Of a stretch of DNA of 52,588 bases, positions 13,568 through 25,000 are shown in pieces; within the stretch, counting starts at the first letter, position 1, and every line of letters starts with the position of its first letter. Position numbers and translations under genes: made by a program. The stretch spans positions 1-52,588 of IMG/VR virus record IMGVR_UViG_3300009428_000012; one strand, given 5' to 3'. The notes below the pieces were generated by a model that worked only from the letters and a program-made list of their open reading frames with translations, had not been told where the DNA came from and ran no database searches. This stretch comes from a virus.

Positions 13568-15241
13568 ATGAGTGCGATTTGCGAAAATACAACACCACTA
13601 GCATCTAGATTCGATTCTTCGATATTAAGACTTGACAGTGGAGCCTTTTCTGATATAATAGATATAACTAAGCTGGCAGATACTAACCCTGTTGAGAAAG
13701 TCAATAGGCAATCATTAGTAGATGTTACGAAGAAGACTAACGCTATATTAGGTGGTCTTGATCTATCTAACTATGATACACTAAGGGACCGATACGAGCA
13801 AGCACCATTAAGCTTTGTTGACATCGCTGACTTTGTGGTAGATAATAACTATAGTATAACAGACCTTGACGATGATATCAAGAACTATAATCCATTTAAT
13901 CCAACAGAAGTCGTACCCGTACCTGTCGATTCATACTTAACTGACTTAGACTATCACCTGAATAAGAACTTAGGCAAGTCGATCTCATCTGGTATGTGTG
14001 GTGCATTCGCTAATGTATTCGGACAACTCACTGCCTTATTCATTCTTATTGATACTGCTAGTGAATTAATGGGTGACATTAAGAACTTATTAGAGAAAGA
14101 TCCCTTAAAAAAGGTCAAAGCTATCACTCTGAACCAAGTTATTACGAAGATAAAGGACTTGGTGCTTGAGATTATAGACAAAGTTGTAGAACAATTACTT
14201 AAACAGATAGAGAAAGCAGTGACTGCCACCGTTGGAGCACTCAATGATATACACGGTACTGGTCAAAAAGCATTCAAAAAGATACAAGAGATAGCAGAAG
14301 ACATCAAAGAACTATTCTCCGAAGAAGGTATTAAGGACTTTAAGAAGAAAGTAGAAGCCTTTCTAGCTAAGACTTCAGCACAGTTCGAACGCCTTACTGT
14401 AGAGAACGTTGCTCTATTGATGTTTAGATTCTGTCAACTGACTGAAGTGATTCAAGGCTTACTCAAGGGACCTGTTGATGGACTCAAAGCTCTCTCTAGT
14501 GCTATGATCGCAGAACATGCTGTACTGAGTGCCCTGAGTCTACGAGAGACAGAGAAGGCAGTCAAAGCAGGTGCTATACGTATTGATCCTAAAGAACGTA
14601 GAGACGCTAAGACTAAAGCTCAAGAGACAGTGAATGCATCAGCACCAACTATTAAAGAAGTAGTAGCTGACGCTTCAATACAATCTAATTATATCACACC
14701 TTCTGAACTAAGTCAAGTAGAAATTAAAACTATTTCCGATAATCGTACAGAAGCAGGCGTACCAGGGAAGTTCACATACACAAGTGCTGTTATTAATCAG
14801 AACGACTACGAAGGTAAAGAGCTTAAGGGTGCGGGATATAAGAAGATAGATCCAGTAGTACTAGGTAAGCTACTACGCATATGTGAGCAGACAGGACAGT
14901 CATACGTTATTAACTCTGGCTATAGATCGCCTAAGAAGAATAAGAAAGTTGGTGGTGCTAAATTGTCACAGCACATGACAGGTAAAGCCATTGACGTACA
15001 AGTAAAAGGATCGTATGAAGACAGAGCAGAGTTTGTTGTGGCAGCGAGTCGAGCAGGCTTTACTGGCATTGGTGTATACTCATCATTCATACATCTAGAC
15101 ATACGTGACTATAGAGTCAGTTGGGTCGGGGGTGAGAGATATACTCCTAGCGATTACCCTGTACCAGATAGTCAACTCAGTAAATGGGTCGCTCATGTAG
15201 ATAAGCATGATAAAGATTTATTCCGTACGAAAACAGCATAA
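13568..15241 (+). CDS. baseplate/hub-associated structural protein with C-terminal M15 peptidase domain
   Basis: 557 residues. The first about 370 residues are helical and unknown, with amphipathic stretches (KAITLNQVITKIKDLVLEII, IEKAVTATVGALNDIH) and a K/E-rich coiled-coil-like region. Residues about 425-540 form a zinc peptidase M15 (VanY/D-Ala-D-Ala carboxypeptidase type) domain: VINSGYRSPKKNKKVGG, then SQHMTGKAIDV with zinc ligands H469 and D476, then FIHLDIRD with the third ligand H509. Such domains cut peptide cross-links of peptidoglycan. It directly follows gp5, which carries a glycan-cleaving domain, so the tail tip appears to have two complementary wall enzymes. No signal peptide is present, consistent with virion delivery. 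Confidence 0.85.
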   Translation: MSAICENTTPLASRFDSSILRLDSGAFSDIIDITKLADTNPVEKVNRQSLVDVTKKTNAILGGLDLSNYDTLRDRYEQAPLSFVDIADFVVDNNYSITDLDDDIKNYNPFNPTEVVPVPVDSYLTDLDYHLNKNLGKSISSGMCGAFANVFGQLTALFILIDTASELMGDIKNLLEKDPLKKVKAITLNQVITKIKDLVLEIIDKVVEQLLKQIEKAVTATVGALNDIHGTGQKAFKKIQEIAEDIKELFSEEGIKDFKKKVEAFLAKTSAQFERLTVENVALLMFRFCQLTEVIQGLLKGPVDGLKALSSAMIAEHAVLSALSLRETEKAVKAGAIRIDPKERRDAKTKAQETVNASAPTIKEVVADASIQSNYITPSELSQVEIKTISDNRTEAGVPGKFTYTSAVINQNDYEGKELKGAGYKKIDPVVLGKLLRICEQTGQSYVINSGYRSPKKNKKVGGAKLSQHMTGKAIDVQVKGSYEDRAEFVVAASRAGFTGIGVYSSFIHLDIRDYRVSWVGGERYTPSDYPVPDSQLSKWVAHVDKHDKDLFRTKTA

Positions 15242-15244
15242 ATA
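15237..15244 (+). promoter_or_regulatory. late-promoter-like box CATAAATA before gp25
   Basis: CATAAATA (one mismatch from TATAAATA) spans the stop of the M15-domain gene and ends 24 bases before the gp25 ATG. A plausible internal late promoter for the wedge genes. A similar CATAAATA lies at 15628-15635 before gp6. Confidence 0.35.
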
Positions 15245-15268
15245 GATATAACACAAAGGTAATTACTA

Positions 15269-15682
15269 ATGGCAGAGACGATCACACCACGCACTAGATT
15301 CAAAGCTGTATACTCAGACTTCCATAAGGATCTTTCGCCTATTCCAGGCAGGGGTGATATAGCACGTAGACTGAATGAGAACTCTGTACGAGAAGCTATT
15401 AAGAACCTCATACTATTAGACAAAGGAGAGCGACTGTTTCAGCCTAACTTAGGCAGCGATATTCGTGCATCGTTATTCGAGAACGTTACACCTACTACTA
15501 TCATTCTACTCAAAGACAAAGTACGTGAGGCACTTAACGCATATGAACCACGCTGTAATCTATTAGATGTAGAAGTACTAGGTGACATAGACGAGAATGC
15601 GATAACAGTCAACGTTGTTTTCAACGTCATAAATAGTGAAGCACCACAATCAATTTCAATAGGCATCGACAGGGTAAGATAA
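15269..15682 (+). CDS. 25: baseplate wedge subunit gp25
   Basis: 137 residues (T4 gp25: 132). Clear gp25/gpW family member: NENSVREAIKNLILLDKGERLFQPNLGSDIRASLFE is the family signature, and the conserved EPR motif is at residues 93-95 (AYEPRC). gp25 helps nucleate the tail sheath at the baseplate and forms the core bundle with gp6 and gp7. It is immediately followed by gp6 with no gap (stop TAA then ATG), the common order in T4-like marine phages. AAAGGT precedes the start. Confidence 0.95.
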   Translation: MAETITPRTRFKAVYSDFHKDLSPIPGRGDIARRLNENSVREAIKNLILLDKGERLFQPNLGSDIRASLFENVTPTTIILLKDKVREALNAYEPRCNLLDVEVLGDIDENAITVNVVFNVINSEAPQSISIGIDRVR

Positions 15683-17440
15683 ATGGCAAACATATCACCA
15701 GTAACTAACTTAGATTTCTTCGCTACGAAGACAGCACTTAAGACGTTTCTTAAGAATCAGGATAGGTTTGCTGACTACGACTTCGAAGGATCGAACATGA
15801 ATGTTCTCCTAGATGTACTATCATATAATACGTTCTATAACAACTACTATTATAACATGGCTATTAGCGAGATGTTTCTCGACTCAGCACAAGAACGTAA
15901 TAGTATTATATCACATGCCAAGGAATTAAACTACCTACCACGTTCACGTAGATCCTCGATGGCTACTGTTACGTTGAATATCACTGCTACACAAGACTCG
16001 AACTACTTTACTATTCCTGCTAATACATCACTGTCAGGTAAGTGTGGTAATACTACATTTTCTTTCTTGACAGACAAGACAAATACTGCTATACGTAATG
16101 CTAACACAAACACGTTTACTATCACAGGCATGCAAGCATTTCAAGGGCGTCTTATGAGTGAGACGCTATCTGTATCAGACTCTATTCTATCTAACTCATG
16201 GATTGACACACGCTCATTGTATGTTACAGTGAATGGTGTAGAGTACGTACAGAAGAGCGACATCTTTGGCATTAGTGCTACACAGAAAGTATTCTATCTC
16301 CAGCCCGAAGAAGATGGCAAGTATAGCCTACAGTTTGGTCAGAACACGTTTGGTGCTCAGCCAGAGACTGCTGACGTTATCGTTGCTACGTATAGGATAT
16401 GTAATGGTGGTGATGCTGATGGTGTCAAGTCGTTTACGATAGCACAGAACATTGGCGGCGCCTCATCTATATCAACAAACGTTACAGTACCTTCTACTGG
16501 TGGATTTCTTTCTGAGACTATCGAGTCTATACGAACATTCGCACCTAAGGCATTACAAGTACAAGATCGTGCTGTTACAAAGAGTGACTATGAAGTACTA
16601 CTGAGAAATAGATTTCCTAACATTCAAGCTATATCTGTATACGGTGGTGATGAAGTTATACCACCACAATATGGTAAAGTGATTATCTCTGTAGACGTTA
16701 CTGGTGGACAGGGAGCGGCAGACTTTGAGATCGCTGACTTTAAAGAGTATCTGAAAGACAAGACACCACTGACTATCGAACCAGTATTCGTAGCGGCTAA
16801 GTTCTTATTCATTGACACAGTAGTCAATGTAGTGTATGATGCAAACATCACTACGAAGAGTGCGGCTCAGATACGAAGCGAAGTTATTGCTTCTATTGTA
16901 GCATACCAGACTACGAATCTCAATGACTTTAATAAGACATTGCGCCAGTCTAGGTTATCTGCTACACTTGATGCTCTCGATAACTCTATCATCTCTACTG
17001 ATATCTTTGCACAGCCTATCATTGAGATCAAGCCTACATTGTCTATTGTCCAGAATCCCGCATTCTCTTATGAGTCTACGCTAGTACAGCCGTATCCATT
17101 TGATGCTGTTACTGGCTTCTCATCATTCACACCAGCTATTAAGACTACTAAGTTCACGATAGAAGGATCTCTTGTCACACTACAAGACGACGGTAAGGGC
17201 TCTATCATGGCTGTGACAGCAGGTACTACTATAGAAGGTGTATTCAAACGTAACGTTGGTACAGTTGATTATAGCACAGGTGCTGTTAAGTTGTCAAATC
17301 TTATTGTTGATTCATATGAAGGCGATGCTATTAAGTTCACTGCTAACACAATTAATAAAGATGTCAAGTCTCCTAAGGACAGAATCATCTCTATACGCAA
17401 CCAAGACATTACAGTTAACGTAACACAATTAACGGAATAA
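15683..17440 (+). CDS. 6: baseplate wedge subunit gp6 (gpJ-like)
   Basis: 585 residues (T4 gp6: 660). The N-terminal FATKTALKTFLKNQDRFADYDFEGSNMNVLLDVLSYNTFYNNYYYNMAISEMFLDSAQERNSI block is diagnostic for gp6: helix, D-(F/Y)-xGSN-x-x-x-LLD-L-x-YNT, then AxxE-x-FLDSAxxRxSxxS. The middle is a baseplate-J-like beta domain ending with RAVTKSDYEVLLRNRFPNIQAISVYGGDE, which also matches gp6/gpJ. gp6 forms the dodecameric ring that holds neighbouring wedges together. It lies between gp25 and the gp7/gpI-like gene, matching the trimeric core bundle partners. Confidence 0.95.
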   Translation: MANISPVTNLDFFATKTALKTFLKNQDRFADYDFEGSNMNVLLDVLSYNTFYNNYYYNMAISEMFLDSAQERNSIISHAKELNYLPRSRRSSMATVTLNITATQDSNYFTIPANTSLSGKCGNTTFSFLTDKTNTAIRNANTNTFTITGMQAFQGRLMSETLSVSDSILSNSWIDTRSLYVTVNGVEYVQKSDIFGISATQKVFYLQPEEDGKYSLQFGQNTFGAQPETADVIVATYRICNGGDADGVKSFTIAQNIGGASSISTNVTVPSTGGFLSETIESIRTFAPKALQVQDRAVTKSDYEVLLRNRFPNIQAISVYGGDEVIPPQYGKVIISVDVTGGQGAADFEIADFKEYLKDKTPLTIEPVFVAAKFLFIDTVVNVVYDANITTKSAAQIRSEVIASIVAYQTTNLNDFNKTLRQSRLSATLDALDNSIISTDIFAQPIIEIKPTLSIVQNPAFSYESTLVQPYPFDAVTGFSSFTPAIKTTKFTIEGSLVTLQDDGKGSIMAVTAGTTIEGVFKRNVGTVDYSTGAVKLSNLIVDSYEGDAIKFTANTINKDVKSPKDRIISIRNQDITVNVTQLTE

Positions 17441-17443
17441 AAC

Positions 17444-20140
17444 ATGCTAGACGTTTCAAGTAATATTTCGACATTCATCGAAGAACAGTATCCTGCTCTC
17501 TATAGGGAAGAGGGTAACTTTCTTGTTGAGTTCACGAAAGCATACTACGACTTCAACGACTCTACTATGGATAGAAATATTCCAAAGCTACGAGACCTTG
17601 ATACGACACTAGCTAATTTTCTCATCTTCTTTAAGAAGAAGTTTCTGCATGAGTTACCTCTTGATACGATAATCGATACTAAGTTTATTATAAAACATAT
17701 TCAAGACTTATACAAGAGAAAAGGTTCTGAAGAATCACTCCGCTTGCTATTTCAAATGTTCTATGATACAGAGATCGAAGTCTTCTATCCTAGTCAGAAC
17801 ATATTAAAGCCTTCGGACTCAGTATGGGGTGGGGCAATCTATCTAGAACTCCAAGCTGTTGCGACTGTGATAGGATATCCTATTCAACGTGGTGACAAGC
17901 TGAACGGAGACATCTCTGGTGCTGTAGGCTTTGTAGATGAGATCGTCTTCATTAACTTCACTGGTTCATTAATACCTATTGCATATATCTCTAATGTATC
18001 AGGAACATTTACTTCAGACGATGGCATACTAGTTACACGTGGTACAGCATCGCCTGTTAATCGTGGTAAGCTAATACAGGGTTCTGTTAGTACAGTTACA
18101 GTAGACTCAAGTAGTAGAATAGCTGGACAGCAAGTCGGTGATAAACTAAAGCTACAATCAAACGAGAGTGGTACCTCTGCTACAGCATCAGTTAAATCAG
18201 TATCTACTGTAAGCACTGGTCAGATAGACTTCGCTATATCAGATACTGGATATGGATACGCTTTACCTACTACTAATAACGATATCTTAATATCTAATCA
18301 AGTTGTTGTGCTTCAGCAGTCCTTAACGCCTACGGTCAATGTCGGTGATTGGATCTATGCAGAAGGGCATTCCTCTGCTGTGACTCAGATCAGTACTGCG
18401 TCTGGAGCGGCTTCTGTATCTGGTAATATCACAGGTGGCGGGCGAATCGTTGGATATGAACACCCCCTCATCTATGTGAATACCATAGATAGAACACGTA
18501 CCGAGTTTCTTACCTATGTTCATGCTCAGATTACTTTAGCGGCAAACAAAGACTCATCGATTGATCCTAAGATGAGTGCGGTATTTAATCGCAATCATAG
18601 TACAGGTTATAGACTAGGTGATATCAGCAACTCAGGATACGTTGCGGCTCAAGATAGACATATCACTCAAACTGATGTTAATGCTATGAATTCATATAAG
18701 AATGGCACAACTCTCTCAGCGGCTAAGACTGCTTGGATAGAAAACATATTATTACCTAACATCTTTGCTACTGGATACGGACACGACTTTAACGTATTAC
18801 CTACTAATGGTCAAGCTGATTTTATTGTGGGCACACAAACATTAAACGCTGTGAGTATCGGAGCCTTTAATGCCACTGCTTCTTATACTATCGACTCTAT
18901 CTCTGCGACTGATCGAGAAAATGTAGATATCATTGTTGACTTGATTGGAGACTTTACTAACACACCACTTCAAGTTACTGTCAATGCTACAGCAATGGTT
19001 AATCCTAAAGTGTATGAGATCAATGTTGTAGGCAACACTAACTTTACATTAGTCGGTGCGGCTGATAACAATGTAGGTACTCGATTCACAGCGACAGCCG
19101 CTGGAACTGGAACTGGTACTGTTGTTGATGTTGTAGAGACTAACTATAGGATGAGTGGTGCTACAGAAGAGACGTTGAATACTAAATTCAAAGACGCATT
19201 TATTCCTCTTAATGTTACAATAGGCTCTATCGATAATATTATTAATGGTAACTCGGGCAGTCGATACACTAGTGATGTATTTACTGAGGCAAACTTTGCT
19301 GACGTATCACGATTTGATAAGAAAGATCCTATTCTGACATTTAATACTCCTGACTTCTTACTAGAAGTAGGTGATACTGTGACTCAAAATCTTACTATCG
19401 AGAACCCTGATCTCAGTTCTGCTACAGCTACTATAGCTTATGTCGCTAAGGGAAGGTTCTTGAAGCGAGAGGGCAACGACTTCTACTTTAAGCAACTCAG
19501 CTTCTATGACTTCCAAGTTGGTGTAGGAGTTAATATACGAGGTAACTTAGAAACTCTATCAGCGATTACTCGTGATAACACATCTTTACCTATGGGACGC
19601 AATGCAGTCATTGATGGTCCAGCTAGTTTTCAGACTGGTCAGATTGAATCAGTTGATATATTAAACACTGGCTATAGATACGCTGACAACGAAAGAGTTG
19701 AGTTACTCGACACAGATGATATAGTTGTTGCTACAGCAAAGATAAGAACACAGGGACCTGGCTTGACTGAGGGTAGATGGAGAACCACTACTTCATTCTT
19801 AAGCGAGAACACTAAGAAGCTTGCAGACAACTATTACTATCAAGAGTATTCATATGACATCGGATCTATTGTTGATCCTGATAAGTACAAGTCGCTCATC
19901 GATAATGTAGTAGGAGTTGCTGGCACAAAACTCTTCAGTTCCCCTCTCATAAATAGTAATAACGATCTATCATCAAAGCTTGATGTCGAGTTTGAGGTTT
20001 GGGATATAACAGAAAATGGACTTCAGAACGAAGAAGGTACACAGACTATTAACACTGAACAGAATACAGGACTAGTAGCTACAATAATAACACTTGACAC
20101 TTCAACGAGTGCTTCAATAACAACATCGATAGGAACTTAA
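17444..20140 (+). CDS. 7: large baseplate wedge protein, gp7/gpI-like
   Basis: 898 residues (T4 gp7: 1032). The first 130 residues (FIEEQYPALYREEGNFLVEFTKAYYDF ... LANFLIFFKKKFLHELPLD ... HIQDLYKRKGSEESLRLLFQMFYDTEIEVFYP) are helical and include the Y-x-x-KG(S/T)-x-x-(S/A)-L motif seen in P2 tail protein I, the minimal wedge partner of gpJ. The rest is a string of beta-rich modules, including one at residues about 520-565 (YEINVVGNTNFTLVGA ... FTATAAGTGTGTV) also found in two adhesins of this window. Position right after gp6 and before gp8 supports a gp7 role. Direct similarity to T4 gp7 was not evident to me. Confidence 0.68.
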   Translation: MLDVSSNISTFIEEQYPALYREEGNFLVEFTKAYYDFNDSTMDRNIPKLRDLDTTLANFLIFFKKKFLHELPLDTIIDTKFIIKHIQDLYKRKGSEESLRLLFQMFYDTEIEVFYPSQNILKPSDSVWGGAIYLELQAVATVIGYPIQRGDKLNGDISGAVGFVDEIVFINFTGSLIPIAYISNVSGTFTSDDGILVTRGTASPVNRGKLIQGSVSTVTVDSSSRIAGQQVGDKLKLQSNESGTSATASVKSVSTVSTGQIDFAISDTGYGYALPTTNNDILISNQVVVLQQSLTPTVNVGDWIYAEGHSSAVTQISTASGAASVSGNITGGGRIVGYEHPLIYVNTIDRTRTEFLTYVHAQITLAANKDSSIDPKMSAVFNRNHSTGYRLGDISNSGYVAAQDRHITQTDVNAMNSYKNGTTLSAAKTAWIENILLPNIFATGYGHDFNVLPTNGQADFIVGTQTLNAVSIGAFNATASYTIDSISATDRENVDIIVDLIGDFTNTPLQVTVNATAMVNPKVYEINVVGNTNFTLVGAADNNVGTRFTATAAGTGTGTVVDVVETNYRMSGATEETLNTKFKDAFIPLNVTIGSIDNIINGNSGSRYTSDVFTEANFADVSRFDKKDPILTFNTPDFLLEVGDTVTQNLTIENPDLSSATATIAYVAKGRFLKREGNDFYFKQLSFYDFQVGVGVNIRGNLETLSAITRDNTSLPMGRNAVIDGPASFQTGQIESVDILNTGYRYADNERVELLDTDDIVVATAKIRTQGPGLTEGRWRTTTSFLSENTKKLADNYYYQEYSYDIGSIVDPDKYKSLIDNVVGVAGTKLFSSPLINSNNDLSSKLDVEFEVWDITENGLQNEEGTQTINTEQNTGLVATIITLDTSTSASITTSIGT

Positions 20141-20151
20141 CGGGTACAATA

Positions 20152-22014
20152 ATGGCAAAAATTATTACTGAAAATTTTAAAGTAGAGACTACGAATGAGT
20201 TGTTTAACTCTTTCCTTAGTACTAATGCAACCGTTGGGTCTAACTTTGCAACATCTTTGGCAGCGTACAACACCACCAGCAGTTTAAGTCTTTCTTCTGG
20301 CAACCAGACTGCTATAACTGGATTTGTTAATACGCAACTAGCATCATTAAAGCCAGAGTCTGATTATTATATCATGGGCTCTAGTGTCGATAAAGCTAAT
20401 GATATATTAAACACTCAATTCGAAAAGCGAGAGTTTCAACGAAGAGTTATATTCGGTAACAAGGTTACTGATGACGATGTTAGATATATGTTTATGCTGA
20501 ATGATTGGACATCTGGTACTATCTATGATGACTTCGATGACACTCAAGATTCAAGTCTTCTTAACATGTTCGTCACTATCACTAATGACGAAGGAAACTA
20601 TTACGTCTATAAGTGTATCAGCAATAGTAACGCAACGGCTTCTACAGTAGCACCAAGTATTAATGTTGGAGTTGATGGAGGAGTGAGCGCAAGCACATAC
20701 GAGACAGTAACATCTAGTGATGGATACGTATGGAAATATATGTTCTCAGTAACTAACTCAGATGCTAAGGTATTTGCCACGACCGATAGTTTACCTCTAC
20801 CTTATCCTGCTTATGGAGATGCGGCAGTTAAGGCTGCGGCAAAAGAAGACGTATCACAAGTTATAATCACCAATACTCCTAATAGTTTATTCGCTTCATG
20901 CACATTCGGACCAGGCACAGTTGAAGAGACTGATCCTACTGGGATAGCCTCAGCCTCTACAGTAACACTAGACTCAGTTGTGGTAGATGGCACTGACACT
21001 AATAAGAAAAGTATTAGAGTTAAAATATCTCCTAAGTCTGGAAACTTTCTAGCTACTGCAAATAACTTCTATACGAATTTGTATCTATGGAGAAGTGATG
21101 GTAAAGTGTTTGATATCTTAACATCTGTTGTGCCTTCTGCTAGTGGAGTTTTTATTGACGTTGTTATATCTACGACAGAGACTAAAGCTTCTTTCGATGA
21201 TGGGGCAAAGACATATAAACTTCTGCCTAAAATTTCTGTGAGTAGAAGTGTAAGCACTGGTATACCTTGTATTGCATATGGCATTATAGATAGATTCGGA
21301 ACTCTTGTAAATGTTGAATTTCAAAATAAGGGTACTAAGTATAAACATGCCACAGCAACTCTTCTTTTACCACCTGGAGTAGCAGAGGCAGCTAGTACAG
21401 CTAGTTTAACACCTACGTCACTGAGAGCAGTAGTGTCGCCTAAAGGTGGTCACGGATCAAACCCGATTAATGAAATGTCGATGAGTAGATTAGCAGTCAT
21501 CACAAACTTCTCGGGTGAAGACGTGCTGATACCAGACTCTAACAACTACACCAAAGTAGCACTGTTAAAGAATCCTACATTCAGTGATGGAACAAACCCA
21601 ACACAGTTCGACAATAGAACAGTGATAACAATAGCGGGTAATGTAACATCCACTGCTGTTGTCGGTAGTTATATAACACAATCAGTTACATTGTCAGGAG
21701 GTACTGGCACAGAGAGCGAGACTGTAATAGGCAGAATACATGAGAGCGTTTATGATGGTAGCACCAATACGCTAATATATTTGGTTGACTATTCTGGAGA
21801 TTTTCAGAATATATATCAGACGGGCGATGTTTATGTAAGAACTACCCCAACCTCATCAGATGCTAATGTATTGAGTATAAATAATGCTAGTAATGATGTT
21901 GTTTATGGGAAGTATTCTCCATACACTGGAGAGATTCTACACTTCGTAGATTTTGATCCTATTGAACGGCAAGCAGATCGTAAAGAAAAAATAAAGTTTA
22001 TCTTCGACTTTTAA
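20152..22014 (+). CDS. 8: baseplate wedge subunit gp8
   Basis: 620 residues, much longer than T4 gp8 (334). N-terminal features are those of gp8: an opening helix (NFKVETTNELFNSF), YYIMGSSV ..., then FEKREFQRRVIFGNKVTDDDVRYMFMLNDWTSGTIYDDFDD, and VTSSDGYVWKYMFSVTNSDAKVFATTDSLPLP, the W-K-Y-(M/L) plus K-F-x-T motif common to gp8s. The C-terminal half contains further beta domains, PFxxPGV-like and GEILHFVDFDPIERQADRKEKIKFIFDF, which is a typical gp8 ending in cyanophages. gp8 is a dimer at the wedge periphery. It starts 11 bases after the gp7-like stop. Confidence 0.9.
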   Translation: MAKIITENFKVETTNELFNSFLSTNATVGSNFATSLAAYNTTSSLSLSSGNQTAITGFVNTQLASLKPESDYYIMGSSVDKANDILNTQFEKREFQRRVIFGNKVTDDDVRYMFMLNDWTSGTIYDDFDDTQDSSLLNMFVTITNDEGNYYVYKCISNSNATASTVAPSINVGVDGGVSASTYETVTSSDGYVWKYMFSVTNSDAKVFATTDSLPLPYPAYGDAAVKAAAKEDVSQVIITNTPNSLFASCTFGPGTVEETDPTGIASASTVTLDSVVVDGTDTNKKSIRVKISPKSGNFLATANNFYTNLYLWRSDGKVFDILTSVVPSASGVFIDVVISTTETKASFDDGAKTYKLLPKISVSRSVSTGIPCIAYGIIDRFGTLVNVEFQNKGTKYKHATATLLLPPGVAEAASTASLTPTSLRAVVSPKGGHGSNPINEMSMSRLAVITNFSGEDVLIPDSNNYTKVALLKNPTFSDGTNPTQFDNRTVITIAGNVTSTAVVGSYITQSVTLSGGTGTESETVIGRIHESVYDGSTNTLIYLVDYSGDFQNIYQTGDVYVRTTPTSSDANVLSINNASNDVVYGKYSPYTGEILHFVDFDPIERQADRKEKIKFIFDF

Positions 22015-22031
22015 GGAAAAGAGTATAATAC

Positions 22032-25000
22032 ATGGGCATTAACACAGACTTAAACGTTGATCCGTACTATGATGACTTTGCTGAAGCAAAACAGTTTAAC
22101 CGTATTCTGTTTAAACCAGCGAAGGCAGTTCAAGCACGTGAATTAACACAATTACAAACTATTCTCCAAAAGCAGGTTGAACGCTTTGGCTCAAACATCT
22201 ATAAGGAAGGTACGATTGTTACCGGTATTAATATTACCGCTCGTCCTGACATCTTCTATGTTAAGCTAAATGACCAAGCAGACTTTACGGATCCTACAAT
22301 CTTTGATCAGACTGGTAAAGTGACATACACTGTTACCGGCGGAACATCTAAGCTTGTTGCTAATATCTTTAAAGGCGAGAATGGTTTTCAAACTCAAGAT
22401 CCTAATCTTAAAACTTTTTATGTCAACTACATCGGCTATGATGGAACTCAGTCTGCAACAACAGACGTTAAAGAGTTTCAGCAAGGTGAAGTTCTAACTG
22501 TCAAGGTTGCTAGTGTAGCTGATTCAGCGTCAGCAACTCTTTACGGTGCTGTAGGCACAACTGTCAAAACCGTTACTGTCGCTACTGTGTCTGCCCACGC
22601 AGGAAGATCGTTCGGTGTTACTTGTGAAGAAGGTGTTCTATATCAGAAGGGTCACTTCATCTTTGTTACTGCACAGTCAATCATTGTTTCTAAGTACTCG
22701 ACTATTCCTGGTAATGTGTCTGTTGGTTTTACAATCAATGAAAACATTATCACATCTGGTCTAGACTCAACTCTATTAGACAATGCCGCTGGATTCAATA
22801 ACGAGAATGCTCCTGGTGCTGATAGACTTAAATTAGTTCCTACTCTCATCGTATACACAACTGCTACAGAGCCTGAAGAATTCTTTGCACTCATTAGATA
22901 TGTTGATGGTAACCCTGTACGTATTCGTACTGAGACACAGTTCAACTCTATCTCTGATGAAATGGCACGTAGAACATATGATGAATCTGGAAACTATATC
23001 ACGAACGGATTGAATGTCACAGTAGAGCAAATAGCAGGCAGTGCATACGCTGTTGTTGCTCCTGGTAAAGCATACGTATTCGGTAACGAAGTACGAAACA
23101 TTTCTTCTAGAAAGATTTTAATTAATCCTACAACTCTAACACAGTCTAAGACGAATCAACATACTGGCGTATCTTACGGACAATATCATACCTATAATCA
23201 TACAACTGGTCAAATAGTAGATAAGTTTGCCACAGACGGCACAAGATATGCGCTGTATAACGGCTCAACTAATATTGGATCATGTTCAGTATCTAACATT
23301 ACTCCTGGTAAAATCTTTGTCTACGCTGTAGTAAAAGCTTCGACAAAAGAGAATACTGTTATTACTAAAATTGCTAACACCACTCTGACAAACTCTGGAG
23401 AATTATTCGGCGCTAATAGTGGTGGTAAAATATTCGATGCTGGTAAATCGAATCTGGCTTCTACATCTGCCGTTAAGTTCACACAGAGAATAAGACTTGC
23501 AGTTGCTGATAGCACCACTCACACAATCAGCGCAACAAGCACACACAGCCCTATATCAAACTCATCAATATTTGCTGTAAAATCTGACAACACTGTGATA
23601 GCACTTCAATCATCAGGTTATACAGGAAGCGATGTTGATGTAGTGTTAGCCGCTTCTGGATCCGAGTTCTTATATTACGATGCAATAGTATCTGGTACAA
23701 GCGAAGATGGTTTACAAGAACTAGACGTTTACGTGAAGTCAACTTGGTCTAACGGTCAAGCAACTATAGGTCTACCCAATGCGATCAAGCTATTAGAAGT
23801 TATAGATGATGATGGCGCAGGCGCTGACGTAACAGGAAAGTTTAGACTTGTAAATAACCAAAATGATAACTTCTACGGAATATCATATATCACAACTAAG
23901 TCGGGTGCAACTGTATCCAACAACAATCTCAGGATTAAAGTTAAGGTACTGAAGAGAACTTCTAACTTGGGTAGTGGATACATTTCAAGTTCAAGCTACA
24001 ATACTGTTTCTAGTAAAAATCTTATACAGAATTATGTGGGTAAGAACGGCGTTACTTATACTTTAATAGACAGCTTTGACTTCAGACCATATCTCAGCCC
24101 AGTTGTATCGTATGCTGTAGGCATCTCGGGTGCACCTTCGGCTTCTGTCGTAGCGACAACAGTAGTTTTAGGAGTTCAGCCATCTAACGATAGCTCGATT
24201 ACATCAACCCAGTCTTACTACATGTCTAGAATGGATAGCGTGGTAATAGATGAGTTGGGAGACATCACGCTATATGAAGGCGGTGAAGCAGAGAATCCTA
24301 GTATACCTAAACTTCAAGGGTTATATGCAATTAACAATATATTTGTGCCTGGAAATATAACGACAGTATCAGGTAACAATAGAATAAAACTTTCAGACGT
24401 ATCGAATAAAAACTATACGATGAAACAGATAGGAGCTATTGAAGATAAGATTGATAGGCTTGTCGATCTAGTATCATTGAGTTTGCTAGAGACAAACGCT
24501 AAAGACTTTTATATCGATGATGGATCAGGTAGTAATAGATTTAAGAATGGAATATTGGTAGATGCATTCAAAGGAATGCAGAACGCCGCTCTAGCTGACC
24601 CAGAATTTAAGGCAGCGGTTGATAAGACAAGAACAATTGCCTCTCCTTCTGTGATGCAATTCCCAGTTGATCTAAAGGTTGGAGCATCTAGTGGTGCTAA
24701 CAGCTTTAAAGATATCGTAACTTTAGCAGATACTGGCACAAGGGTCACGATGATCTCACAGCCATATGCAACTAACTTTAGAAACTGTGTATCAAACTAC
24801 TACAGCTATGATGGCAAGGCTGCGATCAGTCCTCCTTTTGACGCAGGGTATGACGTAGTTCAGAATCCAGCGATCAATATAGAGATAGACGTTGCTGGAC
24901 CAATATTAGACTTGATTGATAATCTTCAAGAGTTTGTTCCTCTGACAAACGAGACTTCTACGTCTAGTTCTAGTGGCGTTACAACTCGAAATCCTGCTGG

